Positions 16,977 through 26,464 of a DNA stretch of 64,000 nt are shown one piece after another. The notes beneath the pieces are model-generated. The model had not been told where the DNA came from. It was given only the letters and a program-made list of their open reading frames with translations, and did no database searches. Numbering within the stretch: position 1 is the first letter of the stretch; each line of letters begins with the position of its first letter. Source of the DNA: Spiribacter salilacus (lineage in GTDB: Bacteria; Pseudomonadota; Gammaproteobacteria; Nitrococcales; Nitrococcaceae); assembly GCF_009649225.1 (NCBI RefSeq), contig NZ_WJPP01000003.1, positions 310,001-374,000 of the forward strand, read 5' to 3'. Made by a program: the position numbers and the translations under genes.

Positions 16977-18632
16977 TCAAGCCGCGCGTGGGCGACGCCA
17001 CATCACAACCCGAAAACGGTTTGCAACAAAGGCCGCATCTGTCAGGCTGGCATTGCCGGCCGGGTTTGCGCCCGTAACATGAAAGTCACTAAAAGCGGCG
17101 CTTTGATTTACATAAATATTGCCGGTCAGGTTAATCGATAGGTTCACCCCAGCGCGCGCGAAGGCGGCGGCTGCATCCGATATTCGGTCCTCATCAGTGT
17201 CATACAGCGCTGCGGTGATTGCGCCCTTGTGCTGCGCGAGATCAGCGGCGACAGCCACACCGGCCTTGGCATCGTCGACCGCAACAATGAACGAGATTGG
17301 GCCGAAACACTCATTTTCGAAGGCGTCTGTTTCGCCAGCTTCAACCGCCAGAATCAGAGGGCTGGCACTGCGCCCCTCATCCAGCGCATGGCTCTCGCGA
17401 ATCACCCGCCCAAGGGCATGGGCATTTGCCACGCGCTCGGCCGTTGCCGGGTTAGCCAGTGTTCCGCAGACACCCGAGGCGCGCATTGGGTCTGATAACA
17501 GCGCGTCGACCGCAGCCGAGATGCCTTGCGCAACCTCATCAAAACTTTTCTGCCCCTCGTCTGTGTCGATCCCGGCGCGTGGAATAAAGATATTCTGCGG
17601 CGCGGTGCACATTTGCCCTGAGTAAAGCGATAATGAAAAGGCGATATTTGCACACATGCCGGCAAAGTCATCTGTGGCGGCGATCACGATACTATTAACG
17701 CCGGTCTCTTCGGTGTAGACCTGTGTATCCGCTCCAGCATGGCTCCGAACCCATTCGCCGAAGACATTTGAACCGGTGTAATCAATGATGCGCACGGCCG
17801 GGTCGCGAACCAGGTTCTGCGTGATTTCGGCGCCGGTTGCATCCGGGGCCAACAGCACTGTGTCGGCAGGATAGCCTGCCTCGGTTAGCACCTCGCGCGC
17901 AACGCGAACCGTTAGGGCTAGTGGCAGAATCGCTGAGGGGTGTGGCTTCACAATTAACGTGTTGCCGGTGGCAAGGCTTGCAAAGAGACCCGGATAGCTA
18001 TTCCAGTTGGGAAACGTATTGCATCCGATAATCAGCGAAAGGCCGCGCGGCATGATCTGCCAGTGCTTCTCAAGGACAAGGGGCGACCCCTTGCCCTGCG
18101 GCTTTTCCCAGATCGCTGTCTCCGGCACGCGGACCATTTCGGACCAGGCCATGGCAACGGCCTCAAGCCCACGATCTTGTGCATGCGGTCCGCCAGCCTG
18201 AAAGGCCATCGGAAATGCCTGTCCGGACGTGTGCATGACGGCATGGCCCATCTGAAAACTCATGCGGTTCAAACGCGTTAGGATTTCGAGGCACACGCCT
18301 ACCCACGCCTTTGGACCCGCTTCTACCCAAGCCGGCGCCGCGGCCTGCGAAGCTGCGACCAGGTCTGAGACATCAGCTGCCGGATAGGTGATTCCAAGAT
18401 CAAAGCCCCAGGGCGAAGCCTCTGCGCCAACGGAATTTGCACCCGGGTGCTCGGGAAGCTCGAAGGGGTTGCCGATAGATGAATCGAAGGCCGTCTGACC
18501 CTCGTCACGCGCTGACTCGCCGTAAATCTTACCGCTTGGGACTTCGGGAAACGGCGTCCAGAACCCGCGTGTCTCTAAAGCGCGCAGCGCCTCCTCGAGC
18601 AATCCACGATGGGTATCGAAAAGCACCGTCAT
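16977..18632 (-). CDS. paaN: Phenylacetate degradation protein PaaN (aldehyde dehydrogenase family)
   Basis: 551 aa, single-domain type. ALDH features: cofactor loop VKPHPSAILPLA, catalytic Glu in YTEETGVNS and nucleophilic Cys in YSGQMCTAPQN; the start SFDTH-like leader and NTFPNWNSYPGLF block are typical of PaaN rather than general ALDHs. Its precise reaction is unsettled, since PaaZ already supplies the semialdehyde dehydrogenase of the pathway. It is the first gene of a minus-strand operon (paaN, binding protein, livHMGF, fused beta-oxidation enzyme) starting at the shared divergent control region. Confidence 0.88.
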   Translation of the reverse strand: MTVLFDTHRGLLEEALRALETRGFWTPFPEVPSGKIYGESARDEGQTAFDSSIGNPFELPEHPGANSVGAEASPWGFDLGITYPAADVSDLVAASQAAAPAWVEAGPKAWVGVCLEILTRLNRMSFQMGHAVMHTSGQAFPMAFQAGGPHAQDRGLEAVAMAWSEMVRVPETAIWEKPQGKGSPLVLEKHWQIMPRGLSLIIGCNTFPNWNSYPGLFASLATGNTLIVKPHPSAILPLALTVRVAREVLTEAGYPADTVLLAPDATGAEITQNLVRDPAVRIIDYTGSNVFGEWVRSHAGADTQVYTEETGVNSIVIAATDDFAGMCANIAFSLSLYSGQMCTAPQNIFIPRAGIDTDEGQKSFDEVAQGISAAVDALLSDPMRASGVCGTLANPATAERVANAHALGRVIRESHALDEGRSASPLILAVEAGETDAFENECFGPISFIVAVDDAKAGVAVAADLAQHKGAITAALYDTDEDRISDAAAAFARAGVNLSINLTGNIYVNQSAAFSDFHVTGANPAGNASLTDAAFVANRFRVVMWRRPRAA

Positions 18633-18667
18633 AGAGCTACCCCTCCTGCCTAGTTTGGGTTATGATT

Positions 18668-18683
18668 GACCGAACGGTCGGTT
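18668..18683. promoter_or_regulatory. Inverted-repeat operator, likely for the TetR-type PaaR
   Basis: GACCGAACGGTCGGTT in the 105-bp space between divergent paaN and paaG contains the arms ACCGA / TCGGT, a spacing typical of TetR-family operators. A TTGACC -35-like box overlaps its left edge on the plus strand. Placed to control both the paaN-liv and the paaGIK-paaR operons. PaaR is encoded in the latter, so autoregulation is expected. Confidence 0.6.
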
Positions 18684-18737
18684 TATGCAAGATTTTTTTT
18701 GCAATGTCAAAAAAAACCGCACGAGGAGGAATTTGGG

Positions 18738-19532
18738 ATGACCGGAGATAAAGCAGTACTGGACGAGGTACAGCAGGGCGTGTTGCGCCTCACGCTAAAC
18801 CGGCCGGATAAGTTGAACTCTTTTAATGAAGAAATGCACCTTGCCCTGCGCAGCCAAGTCGAGCGCGCGCACGAAGATGCAGAGATTCGGGCTGTTTTAC
18901 TAACTGGTGCTGGGCGGGGCTTTTCTGCCGGGCAGGATCTGGGCGATCGCGACCCACGCAAGGGCGGGCCGACGCCTGATCTCGGCCATACGCTGGACAC
19001 CTTCTACAACCCCACGCTGCGATTAATCCGCACGCTTGAAAAGCCGGTGATCTGTGCGGTTAACGGTGTGGCCGCGGGCGCCGGCGCAAATATTGCGCTG
19101 GCCTGCGATATCGTTTTAGCTGCCGAGTCGGCACGATTTATACAGGCATTTTCTAAGATTGGCCTGATCCCCGATGCCGGCGGCAGCTGGAACCTGGCAC
19201 GCATTCTGGGCGAGCCCCGGGCCAAAGCGCTTGCGCTGACAGCCGAGCCGATCAGTGCTCAAACCGCGGCAGAATGGGGCATGATTTGGAAGGCGCTGCC
19301 CGATGATACGTTAATGGAAGAAGCAACCGCCCTTGCCACACGCCTTGCTGCCGGGCCGACGCTGGGGCTCGGCCTGACTAAGCGCCTGATTCAGGCCGCT
19401 GCAACGCATAGCCTAGACGAGCAGCTTGATATGGAGCGCGATCTTCAGCGCATGGCCGGCCGCAGCGCCGATTATGCCGAAGGGGTGGCTGCCTTCCTTG
19501 AAAAGCGCGCACCGGAGTTTAAAGGCCAATGA
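18738..19532 (+). CDS. paaG: 1,2-epoxyphenylacetyl-CoA isomerase
   Basis: Crotonase-family enzyme (264 aa) converting ring-epoxide-CoA to oxepin-CoA. The oxyanion-hole segments are GFSAGQDLGD and GVAAGAGANIALACD, and the isomerase-type Asp lies in IPDAGGSW, as in PaaG. Start at 18738, since GAGGAGGA lies 7 nt upstream; the frame extends upstream into the operator and is not used. The stop overlaps paaI (ATGA). Confidence 0.92.
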   Translation: MTGDKAVLDEVQQGVLRLTLNRPDKLNSFNEEMHLALRSQVERAHEDAEIRAVLLTGAGRGFSAGQDLGDRDPRKGGPTPDLGHTLDTFYNPTLRLIRTLEKPVICAVNGVAAGAGANIALACDIVLAAESARFIQAFSKIGLIPDAGGSWNLARILGEPRAKALALTAEPISAQTAAEWGMIWKALPDDTLMEEATALATRLAAGPTLGLGLTKRLIQAAATHSLDEQLDMERDLQRMAGRSADYAEGVAAFLEKRAPEFKGQ

Positions 19533-19972
19533 AAAAAGTATCAGAGATGACCCCACAGGAACTTGCCGAAGCCTCGGCGGAAGCCATGTGGCGAGACGAC
19601 GGGGCCAGCCAGGCCCTTGGCATGAAGCTGGATCACGTCGGCCCGGGCGAGGCAACCCTGTCTATGACCGTCACTCAGGCCATGTCGAACGGGCACGGCA
19701 CCTGCCATGGCGGCTACATTTTTACGCTGGCCGACAGCGCCTTTGCCTTTGCCTGCAACAGCTACAATGCCGTTGAAGTCGCGCAGCATTGCTCGATCTC
19801 TTTTGTGCACCCGGTCAATATTGGCGACCAGCTTTCTGCCGTCGCGACTGAGGTTTCACGACGCGGCCGATCCGGCATTTACGACATCCGTGTTACCAAC
19901 CAAGAAGGCGTGGCTGTGGCCGAGTTTCGCGGTCATTCACGCATGATCGCCAGCACCCGTATACCTGAATAA
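19529..19972 (+). CDS. paaI: Hydroxyphenylacetyl-CoA thioesterase
   Basis: 147-aa hot-dog thioesterase with the PaaI signature GHGTCHGGYIFTLADSAFAFACNS, in which HGG and the Asp of TLAD form the active site. It rescues CoA from dead-end ring-hydroxylated CoA esters. Translationally coupled to paaG. Confidence 0.93.
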   Translation: MKKVSEMTPQELAEASAEAMWRDDGASQALGMKLDHVGPGEATLSMTVTQAMSNGHGTCHGGYIFTLADSAFAFACNSYNAVEVAQHCSISFVHPVNIGDQLSAVATEVSRRGRSGIYDIRVTNQEGVAVAEFRGHSRMIASTRIPE

Positions 19973-20010
19973 ACAAATAACCGGTGCAGCTATTTTCGGA
20001 GGAGGACAGA

Positions 20011-21321
20011 ATGCAAGACTTTAAACCCCGCGAGCAGGATCTGGATCCGATCGAAATTGCCTCTCGAGAAGAAATTGAGGCGTTACAATTCCACCGCATG
20101 AGGCGGTCGCTTAAGCACGCGTTCGAGAACTCGCCCTTCTATCGCAAGCGGTTCATCGAGCATGATGTCCATCCCGATGATCTGAAAACGCTGGCAGATA
20201 TCGCAAAATTTCCGTTCACAACCAAGCAGGATTTGCGCGACACTTATCCATTCGGGATGTTTGCGGTGCCGCAGGCAAAACTTGTCCGCATCCACGGGTC
20301 ATCTGGCACCACCGGCAAGCCAACCGTGGTGGGCTATACCGCCGATGATATTGACCACTGGTCAAACCTAATTGCACGCTCAATTCGTGCCGCTGGCGGG
20401 CGCCCCGGCGATATACTGCACAACGCGTATGGCTACGGTTTATTCACCGGCGGGCTTGGCGCCCATTACGGAGCCGAGCGTCTGGGCTGTACTGTCGTTC
20501 CGATTTCAGGCGGAATGACCGAGCGGCAGGTGACACTGATTAACGATTTTAAGCCGCGAATCATTATGGTCACGCCGTCTTATCTGCTCTCGATCCTCGA
20601 CGAATTCCACCGTCAGGGTCTCGACCCACGGGAATCTTCCCTTGAGGTTGGCATTTTCGGCGCCGAACCCTGGACCAATGCGATGCGCCGGGAAATCGAA
20701 GACGCCTTTAACATGCAAGCCGTCGACATCTACGGCCTGTCTGAGGTGATGGGCCCTGGCGTTGCTCAGGAATGTGTTGAGACCAAGGATGGCCTGCATA
20801 TCTGGGAAGACCACTTCTACCCTGAGATTATCGACCCGAATACGGGCGAAGTTCTCCCCGATGGCGAGATGGGCGAGCTGGTTTTCACCACCTTGACTAA
20901 GGAAGGGTTGCCGATGGTGCGCTATCGCACGCGCGATCTGACCCGTCTGTTACCAGGTACGGCCCGCACAATGCGGCGTATGGAGAAGATCACCGGCCGC
21001 AGCGATGATATGATTATCCTGCGCGGAGTGAATGTCTTTCCAACCCAAATCGAAGAGCAGATATTGAAATGCAAGGGGCTGACGCCGCATTTTCAGATTG
21101 AGCTGGGTCGAGACGGGCGCATGGATAACATGACGGTTCACGTTGAATGTGCCCCCACCCAGGCAGACGAGGGGGCGCGCGCCGCGTCAGCGAAGGAACT
21201 CGCGCATCACATTAAATCCGTCGTCGGGGTTACGGCACGGATTGATGTACAGGACCCCGAGGCTATTGCCCGCTCGGCAGGCAAGGCCCAGCGCGTAGTG
21301 GACAACCGTCCAGCAAATTAA
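20011..21321 (+). CDS. paaK: Phenylacetate-CoA ligase
   Basis: Adenylate-forming ligase (436 aa) that makes phenylacetyl-CoA, the entry step. The P-loop is GSSGTTGKPTVVGYT; DIYGLSEVMGPGVAQEC is the A5 motif and YRTRDLTRL the A7 motif. Start at 20011, where GGAGGAGG lies 4-5 nt upstream; an earlier ATG at 19984 would place the ribosome site inside the gene. A distant homologue (CapK-like) lies at 50.1 kb in the polysaccharide locus. Confidence 0.95.
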   Translation: MQDFKPREQDLDPIEIASREEIEALQFHRMRRSLKHAFENSPFYRKRFIEHDVHPDDLKTLADIAKFPFTTKQDLRDTYPFGMFAVPQAKLVRIHGSSGTTGKPTVVGYTADDIDHWSNLIARSIRAAGGRPGDILHNAYGYGLFTGGLGAHYGAERLGCTVVPISGGMTERQVTLINDFKPRIIMVTPSYLLSILDEFHRQGLDPRESSLEVGIFGAEPWTNAMRREIEDAFNMQAVDIYGLSEVMGPGVAQECVETKDGLHIWEDHFYPEIIDPNTGEVLPDGEMGELVFTTLTKEGLPMVRYRTRDLTRLLPGTARTMRRMEKITGRSDDMIILRGVNVFPTQIEEQILKCKGLTPHFQIELGRDGRMDNMTVHVECAPTQADEGARAASAKELAHHIKSVVGVTARIDVQDPEAIARSAGKAQRVVDNRPAN

Positions 21322-21342
21322 CTAACTGGTTACTGAGAGATA

Positions 21343-21942
21343 ATGGCGCGAGTAAGAGCAGACGATTTCGAAGACAAGCAGCGAAGCATACTGCACAGCG
21401 CGGCTGCGGTATTTGCCGAACAGGGTATGAGCAAGGCCTCTATGTCGCTCATCGCGAGTCAGGCAAATGTCTCGAAAGCCCTGCTTTATCACTATTACCC
21501 CAGCAAAGACGCGTTGATCTTTGCCATTATCTACACGCATCTGGAAGAGCTAGACGCGGCGATTGTCGCGGCAGACGATCCAGCCCTTCCGCCCCGGCAG
21601 CGGTTGGCGCGGCTCATTGCCACGGTGCTGGAGTGCTATCAGGGCAGCGATGTTGAGCACACGATGCAGTTAAATGCCTTATCAAGCTTGAACAACGATC
21701 AAAAGACTGCGCTCACCACAATCGAGCGGCAGATTGTGCGTCGGTTTGCGACGATTCTGCGTGATCTGAACCCAGATCTGGATAGCAAGCAACGTCCTTT
21801 ATTAACGCCAGTGACCATGTCCTTGTTCGGCATTATGAACTGGCTTTATATGTGGTTCAGAGACTCTGGCCCGCTGAGCCGTCAAGAGTACGCAGATATG
21901 GTAACCACGCTGATGCTCGACGGCGTTAGCGCTATTCGCTGA
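21343..21942 (+). CDS. paaR: TetR-family regulator of the paa genes
   Basis: 199 aa. The N-terminal helix-turn-helix runs KASMSLIASQANVSKALLYHYYPSKDALI (about residues 30-58), and the C-terminal ligand-binding region is typical of PaaR. It follows paaK by 21 bp, so it is in the paaGIK operon. It probably represses from the inverted repeat at 18668-18683 and is released by phenylacetyl-CoA. A TetR regulator plus PaaX in one cluster is unusual. Confidence 0.85.
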   Translation: MARVRADDFEDKQRSILHSAAAVFAEQGMSKASMSLIASQANVSKALLYHYYPSKDALIFAIIYTHLEELDAAIVAADDPALPPRQRLARLIATVLECYQGSDVEHTMQLNALSSLNNDQKTALTTIERQIVRRFATILRDLNPDLDSKQRPLLTPVTMSLFGIMNWLYMWFRDSGPLSRQEYADMVTTLMLDGVSAIR

Positions 21943-22546
21943 GTTGGGTGCGCTCTAGGATCAGCGGGTCGTAGACGGGTGCCGTAACGCGACGGCGATT
22001 TTCCTCAGGCGCGCTTAGCGGCGAAGCGGGGCGTAGTTTATCGCCAGACTCTTTGGCTAGCTGCTGATAGATCCCGGTGCCCCGGCGCTTCCAGTCAATC
22101 TCGTCTTCAGTCAACTCACGCACAACCTTAGCCGGGGAACCAACCGCCATGCTGTTGGGCGGGATTTGCGCGCCTGCCTTCACAAAGGCCATGGCGCCGA
22201 CAAGCGTGTTGTTACCCACCACCGCCTCGTCCATGACCACCGCATTCATGCCGATCATAGCGTTACGCCCGATATGACAGCCATGCAGAACGGCACCATG
22301 GCCGATATGCCCCTCCTCCTCGATGATTACATCCTTTTCGGGGAAGGAGTGTATAACGCAGGTCTCCTGCACGTTGGATCCTGCCTTAAGAATGATGCGG
22401 CCAAAATCGCCACGCAGCACTGCACACGGCCCGACATAGCACATTGGGCCGACGATGACATCGCCGATGATGACGGCCTCCGGGTGTACAAAAGCGCTTG
22501 GGTCGACAACCGGCACGATCCCATCCCAGGCGTAAATACGACTCAT
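21932..22546 (-). CDS. paaY: PaaY, hexapeptide-repeat thioesterase of the paa pathway
   Basis: 204-aa left-handed beta-helix protein of the gamma-carbonic-anhydrase-like group, with hexapeptide rungs VIIGDVIVGPMCYVGP through NTLVGAMAFVKAGAQIPPN and zinc-ligand histidines in VIHSFP and GHIGHGAVLHG. PaaY in E. coli hydrolyses dead-end CoA esters. Its end overlaps the convergent paaR end by 11 bp; its start overlaps the paaZ stop (ATGA). Confidence 0.9.
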   Translation of the reverse strand: MSRIYAWDGIVPVVDPSAFVHPEAVIIGDVIVGPMCYVGPCAVLRGDFGRIILKAGSNVQETCVIHSFPEKDVIIEEEGHIGHGAVLHGCHIGRNAMIGMNAVVMDEAVVGNNTLVGAMAFVKAGAQIPPNSMAVGSPAKVVRELTEDEIDWKRRGTGIYQQLAKESGDKLRPASPLSAPEENRRRVTAPVYDPLILERTQLSE

Positions 22547-24603
22547 GTCTCAGCCCAAGTTTTGGCCACCATGGTTAATACATCATATTGCGCCACCACG
22601 GCATGGTCTTGGTTGGTGACCTGACAATCCCAGCGTACCTCGCCATAGTCGGCAGTGGCGCGCGGGTTAATCTCCTTGCAGGTCAGGCGCACTTGTAGCG
22701 TATCTCCGAAATAGACCGGGGTAAGAAAGCGCATGTTATCGACGCCGTAATTGGCTAGTACCGGACCGGGCGCCGGGTCTACAAAAAGACCAGCGGCAAA
22801 AGAGGCAACCAAGTAGCCATGGGCTACCCGATCATCAAAGAAGGGGTTGGCCGACGCCGCCGCGCTATCCATATGGGCATAAAAAGTATCGCCAGTGAAC
22901 TCGGCAAAATGCTCAACATCAGCCTGCGTTATCTGGCGACTGGCTGTGACTAGCTGATCGCCAATCTGCAGCTCGGATAGCGATTTGCGGAATGGGTGAG
23001 TGCCTTGCTGCGAGTCAGCGCCTTCGATCCAGCGGCCGGTTACCGCCGAGAGCAGGCGAGGCGCGCCCTGAACAGCGGTGCGCTGCATGTAATGCTTAAC
23101 GCCACGCATGCCGCCCATTTCCTCGCCCCCGCCGGCGCGGCCCGGCCCGCCATGCACCAGCGGCGCTAGGGGTGAACCATGACCGGTTGAGGTTTTTGCC
23201 GAGCGGCGATTACCAATTAGCACGCGGCCATGGAACGGCGCCATGCCGATTACCATCTCTTCGGCTACCGACGGGTCATCTGTGAAGACCGAAGCGCATA
23301 GCGACCCCTTGCCACGCCGGGCAAGCTCAACCGCCTCGTCCATTGTGTCATAAGGCATAAGGGTCGAGACGGGGCCAAAGGCCTCGACATCGTGAACAGC
23401 CTGCGCGGCGAAAGGCGAGTTACAGAGCATGAGCACCGGGTTGAGGAAAGCGCCTTTTTCGGCATCGCCCGATACAATGCGCACATCGTCAGGATTACCG
23501 GCCACAATCTCGGCATCGGCCTGTAATTCGGCAATGCGTGCACGCACTTCATCGCGCTGATCCAGGCTAGCCAAGGGGCCCATGCGCACGCCTTCATCAG
23601 CCGGGTTACCTAGTGTGGCTTTATCCAGCTGCGCAGACAGCGCCGCAATTAAAGCATCGACATGCTGGCGAGGCGCAATGACGCGGCGAATTGCCGTGCA
23701 TTTCTGCCCCGCCTTGACGGTCATCTCGCGTGCGACTTCCTTAACAAATAGATCAAACTCCTCACTGCCCGGTGCGGCATCGGGGCCGAGCACCGAAGCA
23801 TTCAGGCTATCGGCCTCCATCGTGAAGCGTGTTGCATTTTCGATAACCGCCGGATGAGTTTTCAGCTTTTGCCCTGTTGAAGCCGAACCGGTAAAGGTAA
23901 CAGCATCTTGGCCGGTTACATGGTCGAGCATGTCGCCCGCCGAGCCGCTGATTAGTTGAATTGCGCCGTCAGGCAAAATGCCGGAGTCGATCATCCGGCG
24001 GCACATCAACTCGGTCAGATAGGCCGTCTGTGAGGCAGGTTTAACAATAAAGGGCACCCCGGCCAGCAGGTTTGGCCCGATCTTCTCCAGCATGCCCCAG
24101 CAGGGAAAGTTGAACGCGTTAATATGAATGGCAATGCCCTGCAGTGGGGTAAAGATATGCTGCCCGATGAAGCTGCCGTCTTTTGACAACGGCTCGACAT
24201 CACCATCCACCAAAACGCGGGTGTTGGGTAACTCACGGCGTGCCTTGGAGGCAAAGGCCAACAAGGTGCCGATGCCGCCCTCAATGTCGACCCAAGCATC
24301 AGCGCGCGTGGCTCCGGTGGCAAGGCTTTCGGCGTAGAACTCTTCTTTCATCTCCATCAGGGCCAGCCCCATTGCCTTGAGCATCAGCGCACGCTCATGG
24401 AACGACATGGCACGCAGGGCCCGACCGCCACGGTCGCGGCCCCATGCTAAAGCCCCTCGAAAATCAATACCGGTTGAGTCGACCAAGGCAACCGGGGTGC
24501 CGGTGGCGGCATTCAGCAGGGGGACCCCGTCTCCGGTTCCACGCGTCCATTCCCCGCAAACATAACTTTCTAGTTTGCGGGGCGCTCCGGTCGATATCAT
24601 CAT
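22543..24603 (-). CDS. paaZ: Bifunctional oxepin-CoA hydrolase / semialdehyde dehydrogenase
   Basis: 686 aa, normal length for the fusion. The N-terminal ALDH domain has the cofactor segment NAFNFPCWGMLEKIGPNL, Glu in TMEADSLNA and nucleophile Cys in KAGQKCTAIR. The C-terminal MaoC-like hydratase has FAEFTGDTFYAHMD and VAHGYLVASFAAGLF, giving the Asp/His dyad. It opens oxepin-CoA and oxidises the aldehyde to 3-oxo-5,6-dehydrosuberyl-CoA. Overlaps its upstream neighbour by 4 bp. Confidence 0.95.
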   Translation of the reverse strand: MMISTGAPRKLESYVCGEWTRGTGDGVPLLNAATGTPVALVDSTGIDFRGALAWGRDRGGRALRAMSFHERALMLKAMGLALMEMKEEFYAESLATGATRADAWVDIEGGIGTLLAFASKARRELPNTRVLVDGDVEPLSKDGSFIGQHIFTPLQGIAIHINAFNFPCWGMLEKIGPNLLAGVPFIVKPASQTAYLTELMCRRMIDSGILPDGAIQLISGSAGDMLDHVTGQDAVTFTGSASTGQKLKTHPAVIENATRFTMEADSLNASVLGPDAAPGSEEFDLFVKEVAREMTVKAGQKCTAIRRVIAPRQHVDALIAALSAQLDKATLGNPADEGVRMGPLASLDQRDEVRARIAELQADAEIVAGNPDDVRIVSGDAEKGAFLNPVLMLCNSPFAAQAVHDVEAFGPVSTLMPYDTMDEAVELARRGKGSLCASVFTDDPSVAEEMVIGMAPFHGRVLIGNRRSAKTSTGHGSPLAPLVHGGPGRAGGGEEMGGMRGVKHYMQRTAVQGAPRLLSAVTGRWIEGADSQQGTHPFRKSLSELQIGDQLVTASRQITQADVEHFAEFTGDTFYAHMDSAAASANPFFDDRVAHGYLVASFAAGLFVDPAPGPVLANYGVDNMRFLTPVYFGDTLQVRLTCKEINPRATADYGEVRWDCQVTNQDHAVVAQYDVLTMVAKTWAET

Positions 24604-25346
24604 AGTGTTGAAAGCCTTGTGTCGAGCTGGTTATTCCATTCGGCCAGCAGATCCTCATTTGGGGTATGCCGCAGTCCGAGGCGTTTTTGCGTCTCAAAAC
24701 GCTGTGATCCGGCATGGCCGAAAGTTGCCGCAACGCGAGGGCGCCAGTAAGCGATGGACTCTAGCGCCTCTTCACGCTGCTCGTTGTTGGCCATGATACG
24801 CTCCAGCCCCTCTAGCCCCAGCTCGGCATGGCGAGCTTCACGCGGGGCAATTTCGCGAAAAACCTCGGCAAGCGGCGCATAGGAAAGCCGCGTCAATTCG
24901 GTAATCTGCACACCGGTGGCCAAGCCCATCAGCACATTCATCACCACTGCATCCGCCCAGCCCGTAATGGGATAGTGAAAAACGGACAGGCGCATGTCGC
25001 CACCGGTTCGAATGGTGCCAATATCGGCATCACGCTCGGCCCGTGCGGCCCAGTTATGCTGGTTTTGATAGCGCGCCGTGTCGGTGCCAAAACTGCCCAT
25101 CACATTAAGCACGCGCTCGGCATGATCAGCCTTTTCTAGCGTGATCCGGCTGGCGGCGATGCGCTCCTTAATGCCTGGCGCAAAGTTGATCGAGGCCGCA
25201 AACCCAGCCGATCCGGCCAGCTCACTGTCAACAAACGATCCCATCAGCCGTAGTAACTCACCTCGGTAGCGGGCCGGCACATTCATCGGCGAGGTCAGTA
25301 CGCCCCCTTGCTCCAGATAATCTTCGATATTCATAGTGTCAGACAT
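24600..25346 (-). CDS. Extra PaaA/PaaC-family ferritin-like diiron protein
   Basis: 248-aa protein of the phenylacetic acid catabolic (PaaA_PaaC) superfamily, distinct from the true paaA and paaC further upstream. It retains candidate iron ligands: TLEKADHAERV and an ExxH motif in REARHAELGLEGLE, and the stretch SVFHYPITGWADAVVMN resembles the PaaA core. It sits between paaE and paaZ with a 4-bp overlap to paaZ, so it is co-expressed with the epoxidase. Function unknown: possibly an alternative oxygenase subunit or an accessory ferritin-like protein. Confidence 0.75.
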   Translation of the reverse strand: MSDTMNIEDYLEQGGVLTSPMNVPARYRGELLRLMGSFVDSELAGSAGFAASINFAPGIKERIAASRITLEKADHAERVLNVMGSFGTDTARYQNQHNWAARAERDADIGTIRTGGDMRLSVFHYPITGWADAVVMNVLMGLATGVQITELTRLSYAPLAEVFREIAPREARHAELGLEGLERIMANNEQREEALESIAYWRPRVAATFGHAGSQRFETQKRLGLRHTPNEDLLAEWNNQLDTRLSTL

Positions 25347-25367
25347 GGCTTTTCCCTTCGCCGCTGA

Positions 25368-26444
25368 TTATTCGTCGTAGCTGATAACCACTTTGTCAGT
25401 TAGCGGGATGGCCTGGCAGCTCAGTGCATAGCCCGCGCGTACTTCATAATCTTCAAGCGCATGGTTAACTGCCATTTCGACCTCGCCCTCCAAGACCTTG
25501 CAGCGGCAGGTAGAGCACACGCCAGCCTTGCACGAGTAGGGCGCGTCCAGATCATTGGCGAGCGCGGCATCCAAGACGCTCATATCGCGCGATTCCATCT
25601 GGAAAGTACGGCTTGTGCCATCCAGCATTACCGTTGCCTCGGTTGTTTCGGCCGTGTCATGGGTCTGCTTGCTGACGGGCCGGGCCTTAGCGCGGCCCGG
25701 CTGGCCCGACGCAAACAGCTCAAACTTAATCTGATCATCGCTGAGCCCATGGTCTCGCAGCGAGGCGGCGATGGTTAGCATCATCGGTTCGGGGCCACAA
25801 ATAAAGGCGGTGTCGATCGATCCGGCATCGATCCAGCGCTCGAACAGCCCCTTCATTTTTTCATCATCGATGCGGCCGGTGAACAGGTCGATCTCCTGCC
25901 CCTCGGTTTCAAGAACATGAATCACCGAGAAACGCCCGAGATACAGATTCTTCAAATCCTCCAGCTCTTCGCGGAACATGATCGAATTGATTTGTCGATT
26001 AGCATAGACGAGGGTGAATTTTGATTTTGGCTCTCGCGCTAGCACGGTTTTAATGATCGACAAAACCGGTGTGATGCCCGATCCGCCGGCAAAGCCGAGA
26101 TAATGCTTGTCTGCATCGGGTTCAATCGAGGTGTAGAATTTGCCCATCGGCGGCATCGCATCCAACACTGCACCGGGGTTGAGTTCCTCATTCGCCCAGG
26201 TCGAAAACGCGCCGCCATCAACACGCTTAATGCCAACGCGCAGTACGCCCTCGTCTTTGCCTGCACAGATTGAATAGGATCGGCGCAGTTCTTGGCCATC
26301 AAAATCGCGGCGAAAAGTCAGGTACTGGCCCTGGGTGAAATCGAAGGCCTCCGCGTCTTCAGCGCGCGGCTTTAAGGTAACCACAACCGCATCGCGGGTC
26401 TCGCGGCGGACATCGGTAACTTCGAGAGGATGAAAACGTGCCAT
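25368..26444 (-). CDS. paaE: Phenylacetyl-CoA epoxidase reductase subunit
   Basis: 358 aa; passes electrons from NAD(P)H to the diiron oxygenase. The N-terminal ferredoxin-reductase module has the FAD motif RRSYSICAG and the NAD module FAGGSGITPVLSI. The C-terminal plant-type 2Fe-2S domain has CKAGVCSTCRCK with the fourth Cys in YALSCQA. Encoded directly after paaD. Confidence 0.95.
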   Translation of the reverse strand: MARFHPLEVTDVRRETRDAVVVTLKPRAEDAEAFDFTQGQYLTFRRDFDGQELRRSYSICAGKDEGVLRVGIKRVDGGAFSTWANEELNPGAVLDAMPPMGKFYTSIEPDADKHYLGFAGGSGITPVLSIIKTVLAREPKSKFTLVYANRQINSIMFREELEDLKNLYLGRFSVIHVLETEGQEIDLFTGRIDDEKMKGLFERWIDAGSIDTAFICGPEPMMLTIAASLRDHGLSDDQIKFELFASGQPGRAKARPVSKQTHDTAETTEATVMLDGTSRTFQMESRDMSVLDAALANDLDAPYSCKAGVCSTCRCKVLEGEVEMAVNHALEDYEVRAGYALSCQAIPLTDKVVISYDE

Positions 26445-26464
26445 GCTGCGTTACCTCCGCATCC

